This document shows, piece by piece, positions 31,901 to 43,370 of a stretch of 64,000 bases of DNA (position 1 is the stretch's first letter; each line of letters begins with the position of its first letter). The notes beneath the pieces were generated by a model. That model searched no databases. It was not told where the DNA came from and was given only the letters and a program-made list of their open reading frames with translations. Source of the stretch: Asterias rubens (Eukaryota; Echinodermata; Asteroidea; Forcipulatida; Asteriidae). The stretch covers positions 14,779,195 through 14,843,194 of the forward strand of contig NC_047068.1 in NCBI RefSeq assembly GCF_902459465.1. Direction: 5' to 3'. The translations under genes and the position numbers were made by a program.

Positions 31901-34029
31901 ATTGTATGATGTAATTTGTTCATTGTATCTGTCAAAATTCAGTCAGAGAAAAAAAACTTTCAAAAAACAAAAACAAATAATTGCTGATAATTGATTGGGC
32001 CATGCAACCTTGAGGGTAAATTCTGGGGGAAAGTGCCATCCTACTAGTGTGCTGAATTTAATCAAGTAGCTGATCACAAAAACATCAGAATAAAGGTTAC
32101 CAGCCAAAATACCAGATCACACGTACCGTTTTATAGTTTTGCTGAAAGATTTTAAGCAGAATGTTAAGCAGAATTTTATGCCTGTGCAGATCTATAAAGG
32201 TGGGCCCTCTTGACTTCTCTTCCTCCAAGCACAGAGGGAGCTGAAGCTCAAAAAGTAGCTAAGCACAATTTTGCTTACCAGAATAACAGCAAAGATACTG
32301 ACTTTGATGGAATTCCTGCTTAGTTTTTAGCAGAAAGTTTTTAAGCGGAATGTTAAGCGGAATTTTATGACGTTGGGCCCAGCACTTCACTTTTGTCTTC
32401 TCTTTTTCCAAGCACAGATGGAGACGCAGTATCAGTTGATGATGGTATGTCGTCAAGGACTGAGAGAAGAGAGAAGTTTGAACTGGAGTTGATGGAGTTA
32501 CAACCTTATGCCAGCACCTTCAACGAAATGTCCAAAGATGTACAAGAACGAATCAAGAATGCCAAGCATGGCAACCCCAGGGTGAATGGATACAAGTAAG
32601 TCTCTAGTTAGATCAGTGTCGTCTTTTTGTTTAGTTACAATGTATACTTTGCGTGGTTATTTTCCCCAATCAACAGTTTTTAATTTCTTGTATTGTTGAC
32701 AAGGATGCAACTTAAAAAACCTAGGTATTTCATTATTATACTCTAAAATTGTTTTCAGTCAATTATCAGTAGCTTTTAAAGGCACTGCATGTCCAAAGAC
32801 TAGTAAAATTTGAAGTCAAATACTCGCTTAAAGTTATAAATTGAAATTCACTCTAATCTAAACTAGTGACAACTGCAGATGATTTTGTCCCTAGTTTCAA
32901 TCAAAAAGAGTGAATTTCAATATTGATCAATAAATGGAATAGTCAAGTTAATCTTGCACAAACATTTTCTCTGAGAAACCCATGTTATACAATCCCTTTA
33001 AAAAGAGCTTTCCTCTTTTAATCTTTCCCTAGGGCTGTATCCAGAGATCTGAGTCGGGTACAGCATTTACTGAGTAAGAGGAATTCCTCTGGGTTTAAGA
33101 TTCCTCCAGATGGGGCCGAGCTCTTATCATGGGCCTTGGAGACCAGAACAAAATATGTGGAACTACAACGGGTAAGTGTCTCGGTCTTCTCCAGCAGATA
33201 GTCAGAGAACACTGACCAAAACATCGAGCAGATCAAGCCGGCTCTTTTCAGAGCCACCACTACTCACAAAAGAGATTTTGACATGGTGTCATCGCAAATC
33301 TTAAATACTTGGTGCGTCAGTACATCTTGAATCCTGTCTCCCTTGGAATTCATCCCTCTAGCTTGTGCCGAGTTTGATGGATTCAAATCAAAACAGAGAC
33401 TATCAAACAAGAAACTCTGTTCTGGAAAGGGGTAGGCTAAGAGGCATCATTATGTATGTCTGAATCTCTTCTTAAATGCACAGCAGAGAAAAGATATGGA
33501 GGCAACCGTTTTTTGTCTTGCCATTTAGTATCATCCAGTTATCATTATTTAATGATTGATACAATGCCAGCCTGCATCTGGGCCCTAATTATATGGCACC
33601 ATGCTCTAGGTGGCTATGTGCCTCATGACTCCCAGCCAAGGCCATAATTATGTGAGAAGAGTTCATTAGTTCTCTCTTGTGCCACTAGGGTTTTTCTCCG
33701 GGCTCTCAAGTTTTTCTCCCTCCGTTAAAAACAAACACTTTTGATCTCAGGCTGTGCTCCTTTGTTATATATGGGTCGCTGTGCCTGGCCAATCAATGTG
33801 TACTCTACTGTGATGCTTGTTTTTAGTGCTGTTGCTTTTTATTGGATATTTTTGTACTGAAGTTTTTCACTTAGAAAGCTTTTATTTTTTCTCTTTGCAG
33901 TACAAGTCGCTTAAAGACAGCGGTGATTCTTCCGAGCCTCCAGAGATGGCTTCCATCATGTGGATCCAATCTAAAGATGATTCTCTCTTTGAGGATAAGT
34001 CATCTTTCGATGAGAGCGCCGTCATATGA
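28957..34029 (+). CDS. Single-pass membrane protein of unknown function, six exons, 265 aa
   Basis: Exons 28957-29038, 29307-29412, 30562-30725, 32418-32595, 33033-33171 and 33901-34029, all with GT-AG introns and consistent phases (798 nt). Residues 1-25 look like a signal peptide (MEQMTSAVTALLVLVLICIE..AAQA). After a very short Gly/Ser ectodomain comes a strongly hydrophobic TM helix (GVAIGLIVAG to CIIIGCMIY, about 31-56), then the stop-transfer KRK. The cytoplasmic part of about 205 aa has a Ser/Thr/Asp-rich linker and a charged, probably helical region (about 132-223). That region includes FELELMELQPYASTFNEM, AVSRDLSRVQHLLSKR and LLSWALETRTKYVELQR. The tail is acidic and ends in DESAVI. 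I do not recognise the family. The conserved-looking helical part and clean splicing argue for a real gene. The alternative is two hydrophobic helices rather than signal plus TM. Confidence 0.8.
29830..30035. mobile_element. Dispersed foldback repeat (gctcaagcagctctatgaaat family)
   Basis: The ends ttgagctgttcaagcagcag and gcttaagcaactctttatga are inverted. The interior has ccagtaacattat and cagcaaaatttg. Other members are at 32120-32380 (decayed), 40890-41073, 47585-47768 and 62207-62400. It lies in intron 2 of the membrane-protein gene. Confidence 0.65.
30833..31114 (+). mobile_element. Possible non-LTR retrotransposon tail fragment
   Basis: The frame contains IRCNIRHVPQTRPVNTGPI followed by WNTVPQQLPSL and FCNKNHTLF. 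This resembles the GP.IWNSLP...FK..LK..L tail of CR1/RTE-type RTs. It is short and diverged. It lies in intron 3 of the membrane-protein gene. Confidence 0.4.
31136..31264. mobile_element. hAT-like MITE, copy 1
   Basis: Inverted ends GGAAAAGTTTCCGTATGGCG / CGCCATACGGAAAGTTATC with a short AT-rich centre. The flanks gttattag and gttatttag look like an imperfect 8-bp target duplication. Sister copy at 59038-59169. Confidence 0.75.
33228..33312 (+). mobile_element. Half-element with perfect histone 3' stem-loop (intron 5 of the membrane-protein gene)
   Basis: Contains ccGGCTCTTTTCAGAGCCACCA (6-bp stem, TTTC loop, ACCA flank), then actcacaaaagagattttga, and ends ataCTTGGT like the right arm at 17885-17966. 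The left arm is missing. Stem, loop and flank match the animal histone mRNA 3' processing signal, and caaaagaga resembles a purine-rich downstream element. Confidence 0.65.
33580..33800 (+). mobile_element. Decayed SINE/CR1-type 3' tail
   Basis: The motif ggtttttctccgggctctca followed by gtttttctccctccg resembles the 'gggttttctccggg...tttcctccc' 3' region common to CR1/L2-mobilised SINEs. No internal promoter boxes are recognisable. Confidence 0.4.
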
Positions 34030-37000
34030 TCGAGGTATCTAATTGTGCCTTAGTAGACTAAGATGCCGTCATATGCATCAATTTCCCCCGTCTCACGCAA
34101 CTATTGCGACTGCAAACTAAGTTTTTTTAAACGGGTCCAAACAATTTCTTGTCACCCTATGAAGAAAAAGTGTCACCAAAGAAAAAGTTGTGTGTCAAAG
34201 ACAGTGAAATGAATCTTTACCTTGGTATAATCATCCACTTTTCCTCCCTGATGAGGTGGTCCCACAGAGATGCAACTTTCCCCATTACAAATGGGAAAAA
34301 AATCAAATTTCAAAATCAAAATTGTTATCTCCTCCAAAAAACACATGTAGTTGTATTACAGAAAGTTTATCTCCACCAAATCACCGACAAATGGGTCCCC
34401 TGCCTACCGCCCCCCCCCCCCCCATCCCCCAGATGAAAGACCATCCCCTGTGGCCCCTGTCCCCAACCCGCTCACTGAACAAAAACCCTGGCTATACTGC
34501 TGTCCCTTACTAATCAATGTAATGTGATTTTACTGTTTGTTTCCGTTTGTAAATTTAATGCACATTATTTGAAAGTCTGTGCTCTTCTAAAAATTCTAAA
34601 TTCTGATGTATTTTTTGGGAGTTTTTGCATGCAATTTTAGCTCAAATGCTAGACACTAGAGTCATGGCAATTTAGATTATAAAATACTACTTTAATGAGC
34701 TTGTTACTGTCTGGCCATTTTGATATAAATTTTTACTGTTGTGAAACAAAATGATTGAATGAGATACTGCTTGAGCGCTTATCTCAATAATTTATTCTTA
34801 AATATTAGTGTTTTCTTTAACCAAGAGCATAAGATCTAGACAAATATTGAACCTGTGCGATCTAGCCAATTTGAAATTATTTTTACAGCAGAGCAACACA
34901 ATAATTGAACAAGATACTGCTAAAGTGCTATATAATATATATTAAAACAGGTCATTCTTGGACATTTCTGTAAGAAAATAACATCTAGGTAAAATTTCAG
35001 GTTACCTTTAGTGATTCTAAGACTTTTAAAACACAGGACACTGCAGAAGAAAAGACATTTACTTTGCAAAGTTCACACATGTTTCTTGGGGATCGAATGA
35101 AGACAATGTTGTGAAGAATGACCCCTGTGCTACTTAAGTGGTCTTGTACTATGCGCACTGCAGTTGGTTCAGTGGAGTTGGTTGCCTCAAAGTTTTCTGT
35201 ACTAAGGCCATTAAATGCAGTATTCCATGGCAAGCAACAATTAACACATTAAAATTGAATTCAGAACTTGTCGCTCTCAACCAAGCACGGTTCAAGATTT
35301 TGCACAGATTTGCCAGACAGCCAAAAGACTTTTTTTCTTCATACTATTAATTTATTAGTTTTACAATTCGATGGACACTTTGCATTTCAATCTGAAGACC
35401 AGTCAGATGAATTTTAAGATAAATTTAGATAAAGATTTTTAATTTACAGAGTACTTTGTATTGATTATTACATGTGTAAATAACGTAGTACTTAACTTCT
35501 TAAAGATAAATACATTAAGCTTTTTATAGTAAAATGTTAGTAAATTAATTCGGTGAACTGAAATGTTTATAAATTCCATTTATACTTTGTACTATAAGAA
35601 AAGACCAAACCCCTGATCCAAACCAGGCATTTGGCTAGTTTTTGCTGGGTATGGAGTGGGGGCCTTGTTGGGCGATCTCTAACCTAATTCAGATATTTAC
35701 CAGTGACAGTAGCAGTTGTACAACAAAACGTCTACCAAAGTGCTGGCCAGCTTTTGTTACTAAACTTGTCACTCTTAATTAGTCATGCAAGTCAAAGTAG
35801 GTCTATACTACGATATATTTGAAATAATGTCCAGTAAATGCATGTAAATACCAAACACAAAACGAATGAAAGTTGAAAATCAACATATCAGACTTTCAAT
35901 TTTAAATGTAACTCTTAAATAGTACAAACTGCAGCTTTGCAAAAGGTGCTATGGTTTTACATGAACAAAATTAGTACACATTTTTCTTAGTAGTTTCATG
36001 TACTATTATATCATAAATCTTGGCAATCACACACAAAAAATCATTCTATTTCACCATGTTTAAAAAGAGCGGTCTTGATATAAAAGGAGCAATAAATTGC
36101 ACAGAAAGTATACCATGCACTTCGTTTCCAGAAGAAATTGAAATATGGACCCAATTTTTAAAGATAATTAAAGCTGCAATAATTATTTATCTTTCAGCAT
36201 TTTGAGTCTAGCGGCAATATAAACGTAGTTAAAGTTCGCTAATAATTAGATAATAAAAATGTGTTTATTAGTTTTTCGTCCCATTCTATGCAGTATACAG
36301 GAATTGCTTAAAGACACTGGACACTATTGGTATTTGTCAAAGACCAGTCTTCTCACTTGGTGTATCTGAACATATGCATAAAATAACACTACCTGTGAAC
36401 ATTTGAGCTCAATTGGTCGTCGAAGTTGCGAGATAATTAAAACAAAATTAAAAACCTTGTCACACGAAGTTGAGTGCTTTCAGAAACTTGATTTCGAGAC
36501 CTCAAATTCTAAATCTAAGATCTCAAAATTTAATTTGTGGAAAACTACTTCTTTCTCGAAAACTATGTCACTTCAGAGGGAGCCGTTTCTCACAAGGTGT
36601 TATACTATCTTCCCATTACTCATTACAACGTAAGGTTTTATGTTAATAACTATTTTGAGTAATTAACAATAGTGTCCACTGCCTTTAAGTTACCAAATAT
36701 CACATTTTTATACGGGCAAAAATGTTAGTAACATTTTAGGTGCTTTACTAAATGAGTTGTTTTTAAATTAGGCGGCTGAGTATTTTGCTTATATTAATAT
36801 TAAAGTTATGAAATAGTTACTTGAGGGAAACAAAGAATATAATTTTGGTTTTATCACACATTGTTGCCAAGATCAAAACCAAAATAATATTCTGTATTAA
36901 TATTGTTATAATCAGCACATTTTTATTGAGCCTTTATTTCGAGTAGGTTTTATTACACAAGTGTTTATATTGCTGTGATTGTGAACGTTTATGGATTTTC

Positions 37001-37643
37001 ATTTTTGATGATCCGTTGTCAGTTTTCTGTGTGCCAAATAAACGAAATAATAAAACAAGTGGAAATTAAAAGATGCATCTGTGTTTAATAAATCTCTCTG
37101 CTTTGTATAGTTTGGTCAGGAAAAAAACTGTTAAGCTTCTAGCAGAGAAACAAAATTGTTGTTTGATGAGGAAAGAGACATATCATGTTGTGTCAAGCAC
37201 TTTTAAAAACTAAATATTAAACAAGAAAAATATAACTTTTTAGAAATCTTTTAGGATGAGGCAGGTAATCTGTGTTAGATATCTTGAAATTAGAAAACCT
37301 CAAGAGCCTCCTCTTATGACCACTTATCTGATATTTTGACATATGCAAATTTTGATTGATCAGAGTGACATCTACATTTTTAAGAAGTTGGGAAGGGGAG
37401 TTCCGGAGCCGACTAAAAATATCACAGTAAAGGTAAATGAGTGCATAATGAATACATGTACTTGGTTAGAACCCAATCAGAATTTTCCCATAACATAAAA
37501 CCATGTTCATCGCTGGGCTAAAAAAAGGCACAGAGTTTCATGAAAAAGCCCCCAAGCGCCTAGCCCTATTTAGGACTCTTCCTCTGTAGTATACTACGAA
37601 AGGCTGCCAGGGCCACCAAGCACCTAGAATTCAAAACAGCACT
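34030..37643. other. 3' region and intergenic sequence after the membrane-protein gene
   Basis: No gene recognised. A poly-C run lies at about 34410-34424. AATAAA occurs at 37037-37042 (with aataataaaa after it), which may end a long 3' UTR or be fortuitous. A complete TTAA MITE is at 36312-36684. The rest is AT-rich and unremarkable. Confidence 0.5.
36312..36684. mobile_element. TTAA MITE, 'cactggacactattgg' family, complete copy (373 bp)
   Basis: Flanked by TTAA on both sides (36308-36311 and 36685-36688). Ends AGACACTGGACACTATTGG and CAATAGTGTCCACTGCCT. The interior contains the palindromic ttcgagacctcaaatt. Further copies: 56736-57160, 60990-61337, and decayed ones at 41596-41890, 48293-48585, 54612-54960, 9518-9555 and 22643-22665. 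Confidence 0.85.
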
Positions 37644-37742
37644 GTGACGTCACACTACGCACTCAATTCAAACAAGACAATGTGCTTTTATAACAAGTTT
37701 TACTTTTTGTTGGCTAATTACTTTATACATGTAGTTGGCCAA

Positions 37743-39157
37743 CTACCATACGTTTGGGTCATTTTGATAATTCATGGGCCAAAAGAGTGGTAGCCTCACC
37801 TCCAGTTGTGATTCTTCATCGAAGGGTTTTCTGGGCATCTGCAAGTGGTCCCTAAAACGGTGAGAATTTCTCACGATGACAACAACTTTTATCTTGACTG
37901 ACCCAAGTGCTTGATTAACCTCAGCATGGTGAATTACCTGCTCTACTTTGATTTCTGCCGGTGTTAAAACTCCTTCAGAAGTTGTCACGATTGGATTTAT
38001 GTGTGGCCTAACACGTGTCAGTATCACCAAACGATATGTACCGCCTATATGATTTTGGTCTGGTTTTAACCGGTAACTAATTTCCCATTTCTTAGATTTT
38101 GCGTTGAAGCATTTTGATCCAGTAAGTGACCACATACAAGACTCGTCTGATAAGGTGTCATAAGCAGACACACTAGTAACAAGTAAACTCAACGCTTTGG
38201 TTTTTTTTCTGACAAACTCAGATGCTGATAGTTACTACTGACAGGCCCCGAGATGCAAATACGAGGTTCAACACAATGTTTTTTAGATAAGGTGCTTTTT
38301 GTGTCACATGGAAGAAGACTTAATTCTTTTTCCTCAGATACAAGAGCTTTCCACTCAAAAGCGTCATGAATTGAATCTTGAAGACCTGAATCATTCAGTG
38401 AACTTTGGATCTGCAGTGACCTATCAGACATAACAGCGGGAGCTGTAATTCCTCTTTTAAGTGAACAGAGATCTAAGGAGGACATATGGGTAAAGTGAAT
38501 CTTGGAGATGACTTCCTTAGTGTACTTATCATAGTCATGACCACCTGTGTAAAGCCAATCAACAGCTTGATTGAAAAGATGCCTTTCACTTAGCACAACC
38601 AGGTCGGAGCTCTCCAACATCTTAAGAAACAAACTCGGACCCATCTTTTGTAAAGAGGAATCGGATAGGTGAAAAAAGTTTGTTTCAAGGAACTTGAAAC
38701 AGTGATCATACATCTTGGTAAATCCAAACTCTTCAGCATCTGTAAGTGTTTGGAGGGCTATAGTGTCATTGGAAACCTCTCCTATAAGAAATTCCTCACA
38801 CAGCTCACAAATCTCATCGACTTCATACTTCTTAGAAAGCTTGATAAAGGAATAGACAGTATCTTTACTGATCTCAATTGTCTCTGTATACATGAACTTT
38901 AAAAAGTCAGAGAAGATCACCTCATATTCTTGATCGTCCTCCAAGACATGTGGCTCGTCTGAGTTTGACCTCTTGAGTAACATCTCCTTGAATACTGGAC
39001 TCCATGAAGATAAGATCAGTTTATGGGCATGGAAGATGCTTGACCCAACCATCAAAGTGATGTCACTTAGACTGCCGCTGTCAAAGAATGGCGAAAGTTT
39101 GAGCAGAAGATGATCACTGGGTTGAGTTTCGTCTTGGTCTTGAGATGGGTCATCAAA
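37743..39157 (-). pseudogene. BTB-B copy 1: BTB-BACK gene lacking exon 1 and frameshifted
   Basis: This is the main exon of a BTB-BACK protein and matches the intact copy at 43451-45811 almost base for base from about 37990 rightward. Two lesions are visible. First, the segment holding exon 1 (MDLIDSGDFIRG...) is missing: at about 39618 the sequence jumps over some 970 bases present in the other units. Second, in the homopolymer near 38201-38210 it has 10 bases (GG plus 8 T) where the intact copy has 11, so the frame ends at ...SEKKPKR and resumes in another frame to the TAG at 37743. The last 80 or so codons (37743-37990) are clearly diverged from the other copies and end NDPNVW. The BTB core is intact in sequence (SDITLMVGSSIFHAHKLIL). 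It is most likely a pseudogene unless another first exon is used. Confidence 0.8.
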
Positions 39158-40889
39158 CTGCTTGTGTTAAAAAAAGTTGGATAAAAGTGTGTTGTAAACG
39201 CATTGAGGTATGACATTAGTAGTTAATGATCCGTGTTGTTACTTTACTTAAACTACCAATTGCTCACACTGTTTTATCGTGTTCTATAATTTTTTTCTTT
39301 AAGTAAAAAAGATTACAAACTTTGCACATTACTCCCTTTAATGAAGACTGGTTACACTGTTGCGTTTTGTGTGTGTTAGAGTTAACAGTGTGTGACCTGT
39401 GAAATTAAGGATATTTAGGACAACCAATGAGAGAATTAGGCTTTAGGCCTACGTAAGTTTGGTTTGGCTTGCTAGTGATTTAAAAACAAGGCTGACCAAT
39501 AAGGTTTGGTCTGCAAATGAGTGGCTGAAAGTTAGGCGGAAGCATATTTATTGTCACAGTTTATTTCTGGTAAGGACATTAATTTTGTCCAATTTCATCA
39601 AGTCTGTTGAAAGGTCCATAAATTAGTTTATAAATTAATTGGTTTTAGTTTACAACAACAATATTAATTGATGAAATGAAAGTTCAGATAGGAAATTTCA
39701 GATAGGACATAACAAGCCCAAATGCCACCCTCACACTGAAGTCAATGGAGACATACCATTGGCGGTGAGTTGTGAACAGTACATACTTGCATGCATGTTT
39801 CCAAAGTTAGCATAGACAATGGCAACTTATGCTAAGGGTCGGTTACTGATCTAACTTGGTTTTTAAAGTCAAAGAACAGGGTTGGTATGTACACTCATGT
39901 AGTCATACACAGTTAATATTTCTCATTTCATTTCATTAATTCTGGGGACTTTCATTAAAAAGTGAACATGCAACAGCAATAACAGCCCCATGCAAAAATG
40001 ACAAAGAAGGGTTTCAGTTTCTAATGTGGGAAAAATGCTTTGATTCTACTTACTTAAAAACAGAATTTTGTGAAGTTCAGCCACCAGCAAAGTCACCCAA
40101 CCTGATTCATCTCCAGAATGGTTGTAGAAGAGAAATAACTCAGGATACAAATTCTGTCAACCCTCAGCAGGAACAAGAGACTTGTCAAAAAATTTGCTAG
40201 CTGAATTTCAGACACACAGTTTGTTCATATTACCAACTCATACCAACTTTACGAGCTTGCAATATCATACAAGGAACCCAATGCCAAACTATGCTGAAAA
40301 ATCATTATTATGGTACACTGAACACACCCACAACGGACAATGGAAATCACAACACAATCATTATTTGTTTACTCGTCAGTAAAAAAATTCTCAAAATTGG
40401 AATTCCTCGGGATGTGCAATGTCCCACAATCCCTTGGGCATAGTTAGTTATTGACCTGAAGACCAGATAACTTTGATGAACTTTGATATTTACAGAGCTG
40501 TGGATTCCAAGCAAAGATAATTCAGAAACTGTTTAGTGTGAACTCAAGTTGTACTCTAATCGCTATAAAAAAAAGTAAATAAACTCAATTTTTAAAGTTA
40601 TTTAAAGCTGCAATAATGTCTAGTCTAGTGGGAATAATTACAAACATAGTTACTATCAGAGTTTGCTAATACATGTAAGTTGCAAGACAACAAGACTTTA
40701 AGGTTTCATTAAAAACTCAATGAGATTTTTGTATTATAAGGAAGACATGTTTTTGCTCATATTAGTGATGTAATAGGCCTAATTCATGAATGGATTTAAC
40801 TGATTTGACCAGTTTCCTAGGAACTGTACAAAATGTTTTACTGTGAAACATGGACCCTAACTCAAAAGTCTCTAGACGGTTGATACACA

Positions 40890-41073
40890 GGGGCCCAATT
40901 TCATAGAGATGCAAGCAGAAAATATTGCTCAACATTTTTCTACTCAGCAGAAATGAGCACGATACCAGTCAAAACTTTTGACATGGTGGTTTGGCTTGTA
41001 ACCTTATTGTGGTTAGTGTAATTTTGTTATGCTTAGCTACAAAATTTGTGCTCAAGCAGCTCTATGAAATCCG
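40890..41073. mobile_element. Dispersed foldback repeat in unit 1 spacer (and at 47585-47768 in unit 2)
   Basis: Ends gggcccaatttcatagagat and gcagctctatgaaatccggc are inverted. The interior has gaaatgagcacgataccagt and acatggtggtttggcttg. The corresponding part of unit 3 has lost most of it. Confidence 0.7.
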
Positions 41074-42130
41074 GCAGCAGAATCAATGCTGATGAAAACA
41101 AGAATCTCTTAGTGAATTACCGAGCAGTCAACAATAATGTTTTGTACACGTTTTAATTTCAATCGCTTCATGCATACATTATTTTGTTTAAATAGCTCTT
41201 CAATGAAGGAAACATATGTCTGGTAACATTCCAGCTTTAGTGACATTCACAATAACCCATGAGTCTAGCAAGTGTCTTTTTGAGTCTTTTAAGGTCTATA
41301 AAAAACTCACTGTAGGTGTTTTAAAAATCTTGACAAACTTTAACCTAAGGCAAATCAATTATGATAAACAGCTTGCCAAGTTGATCAATATTTTATTTTC
41401 TAAAAATCTTGTTGCTGTGATGCATGTGCGATTAGGTTTACATTTTATATCTTCTCTACAATTGTCAAAATCAAACACTTTTTTGTTGGAGACATCAGTA
41501 CTAGAACGAGGGAGTCTTGAGTTCTGAACTTAGTGGAGGGCAGTAAGTAGCACATAATGCAAAATTTCCACAAAAGGGTCGAGCTTTAAAGGTTAAAGGC
41601 ACTGGTACAAACACTTTAGGTAATTTTCAAAGAATAGTTTTCTCCCTTGTTGTATCCAAATATAAAATAGCAAACCTGTGAAAATTTTGGCTCAATTGGT
41701 CATCGAATTTGCAAGAGAAGTCTTTTACTATCTGAGTGATTTTTTTTAAACCTCTTTCTGAAAAACTACCTTGCTTCAGAGGAAGCCGTTTCTCACAATG
41801 TTTTACACTACCAACAGCTCTCCGTCGCATGTTACCAAGTAAGTTTTTATGCTTAAAATTACTTTGAGTAATTACCACAAGTGCTCCGCAGTACCAACAT
41901 GAACATTGGTCACAGAGTGAGAGCCCAAGAACAATGTGGATGTTGTGTAGTCATGGCGTTGGATCCTTATGGCACACCAAACAGCTATCCATTTGATTCT
42001 TTCCTAATAGATTTGTGTCCTGAGTGAGTTTCAACTAAACGTTTTACACGTTTCACATAAAAAAAAAAAAATAATGTTAATAGTACCCCCCAAACCCCCT
42101 TTAGGCACACACAACTGAAAAAAAAGTTGT

Positions 42131-43370
42131 CTACTTCTTTACCCAACTCTTATCACAACCCGAAATAAAAATTGCCACTTTTATCCAAAGGTGTTGAGGG
42201 CTACAATCTAGAGCCTCCCAAGGTACATCCAGCTCTAGTTTCTTCCCAACATCTCCTTTAGCCACAGAGGAAATACAGTCAATGTACGTTTGGTCTTTCC
42301 TAATGAGCAATGCCATGACAAAGCTTCGTCCAATATCCTCAAAATGTGGTAGTACTCTGAACTTTATGCTCCACCTAGCTGCGTCATCTTCTTTGACAGC
42401 GCGACCACCGACTTTCCACATGTCTTCGTTAATGAGGTACACATTCCCCTGTTCTCCCTGACGCGCCACAGGACAAAACAACTTGAACTTTTCAAAATGT
42501 TCAAATTCTTTATCCTCTTCCTCCTTTTCAAGAGTAAGCCGTCTGAAGGGTGATGATTCCACCTGATGCTGACACACAGGGTTGGATATTCTTACGCAGA
42601 ACTCTGGCTCCATGTAGACACGAGGGTCGGAAAATCTAGCCATGCTGGTGTATGAGCCCTCCCCTGCAAATGCCCTGTACTTGAATGCCTCAAACACACA
42701 CTCCTTCAGCATCGGCTGGAGTATTAGAGACTGTTCCAGAAATGACAGCTTTTCCAAATCTCTTGCCGGGATGTGCTCATAACGAATCAGTGACAAAACT
42801 TGCTTAATCAGTCCTTCCAATTCCACACGGTTCTTGCTGAGCCAAGCTTTTGCCCTACGAAGCACAAACTTCTCATTAGGAACGACTAGGCCCGATCTAC
42901 CCAGTAAAGCAAGAAAAACATCAGGCCGTAGGTTGTTACTCTCTGGTATTGCATAAAAGTTGTTTTCCATGAGACTGTAGCACTTTTCCTGGATCCTAGT
43001 AAGCCCCTCTGTTGCCGTTGTCATAGCCTGTACAGCATCAACCCAAGGTGTTGTTGTTGATTCTAATACTTGCATTAGATACGCTTCACAAATCTCATGA
43101 AGATCACTGACCATATACTTGTCAGCCAATAGCAGCATAGGGTGTACAGTCTCTTTGGTCAGCTCCAGTTCTTCTGTGTACATGAATTTCAGGAAGTGTT
43201 CAAAGCAGTCAGCACAGTCTTCTGGCTCATTCAGTGTCTGGGTGCGGACACTGTCGCCACTTGGTTTTGGTGCCCATTTCTTATCAAAAAGCATCGTCTT
43301 GAAGATTTCACTCCAAGTACCGAGTATGAGTGAATGGGCGTGGTAGGAACGCGTGCCAACTTTCAGAGTT
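42131..43370 (-). pseudogene. BTB-A copy 1: 5'-truncated BTB-BACK gene
   Basis: An open frame of 387 codons from an internal Met (43294) is nearly identical to the intact BTB-A at 55263-57292. The coding sequence stops matching exactly at 43370/43371, inside the codon for Val77 of the intact protein. Exon 1 and the first strand of the BTB fold are replaced by the 3' flank of the neighbouring BTB-B copy, with an in-frame TAG 12-14 bases beyond the junction. The BACK and C-terminal regions are undamaged; one difference is Arg for Ser in the ISKDQTY segment. The frame begins only 157 bases downstream of the BTB-B copy 2 stop codon, on the same strand, so it may be co-transcribed. Called a truncated pseudogene because no own promoter or start exon remains. 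Confidence 0.8.

Larger units (their letters stand above)
37644..43370. repeat. Tandem duplication unit 1 (U1, 5.73 kb)
   Basis: Contains BTB-B copy 1 and truncated BTB-A copy 1. It is near-identical to unit 2 from about 37990 to 43370 apart from a deletion of about 970 bases near 39618. The leftmost 350 bases are clearly diverged from units 2 and 3. Visible differences from unit 2 in the right half are a few homopolymer lengths and isolated substitutions. Confidence 0.9.

Noticed and set aside
38669-38902. Plus-strand 77-codon frame repeated in all units
   Set aside because: Antisense shadow of the BTB-B coding exon.
40182-41527. Plus-strand open frames (66 and 103 codons) repeated at 46878 and 47911
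   Set aside because: They recur only because the whole unit is duplicated; the unit 3 version is disrupted and the 66-codon frame is low-complexity spacer.
43119-43346. Plus-strand frames opposite BTB-A
   Set aside because: Antisense shadow of BTB-A coding sequence in each unit.
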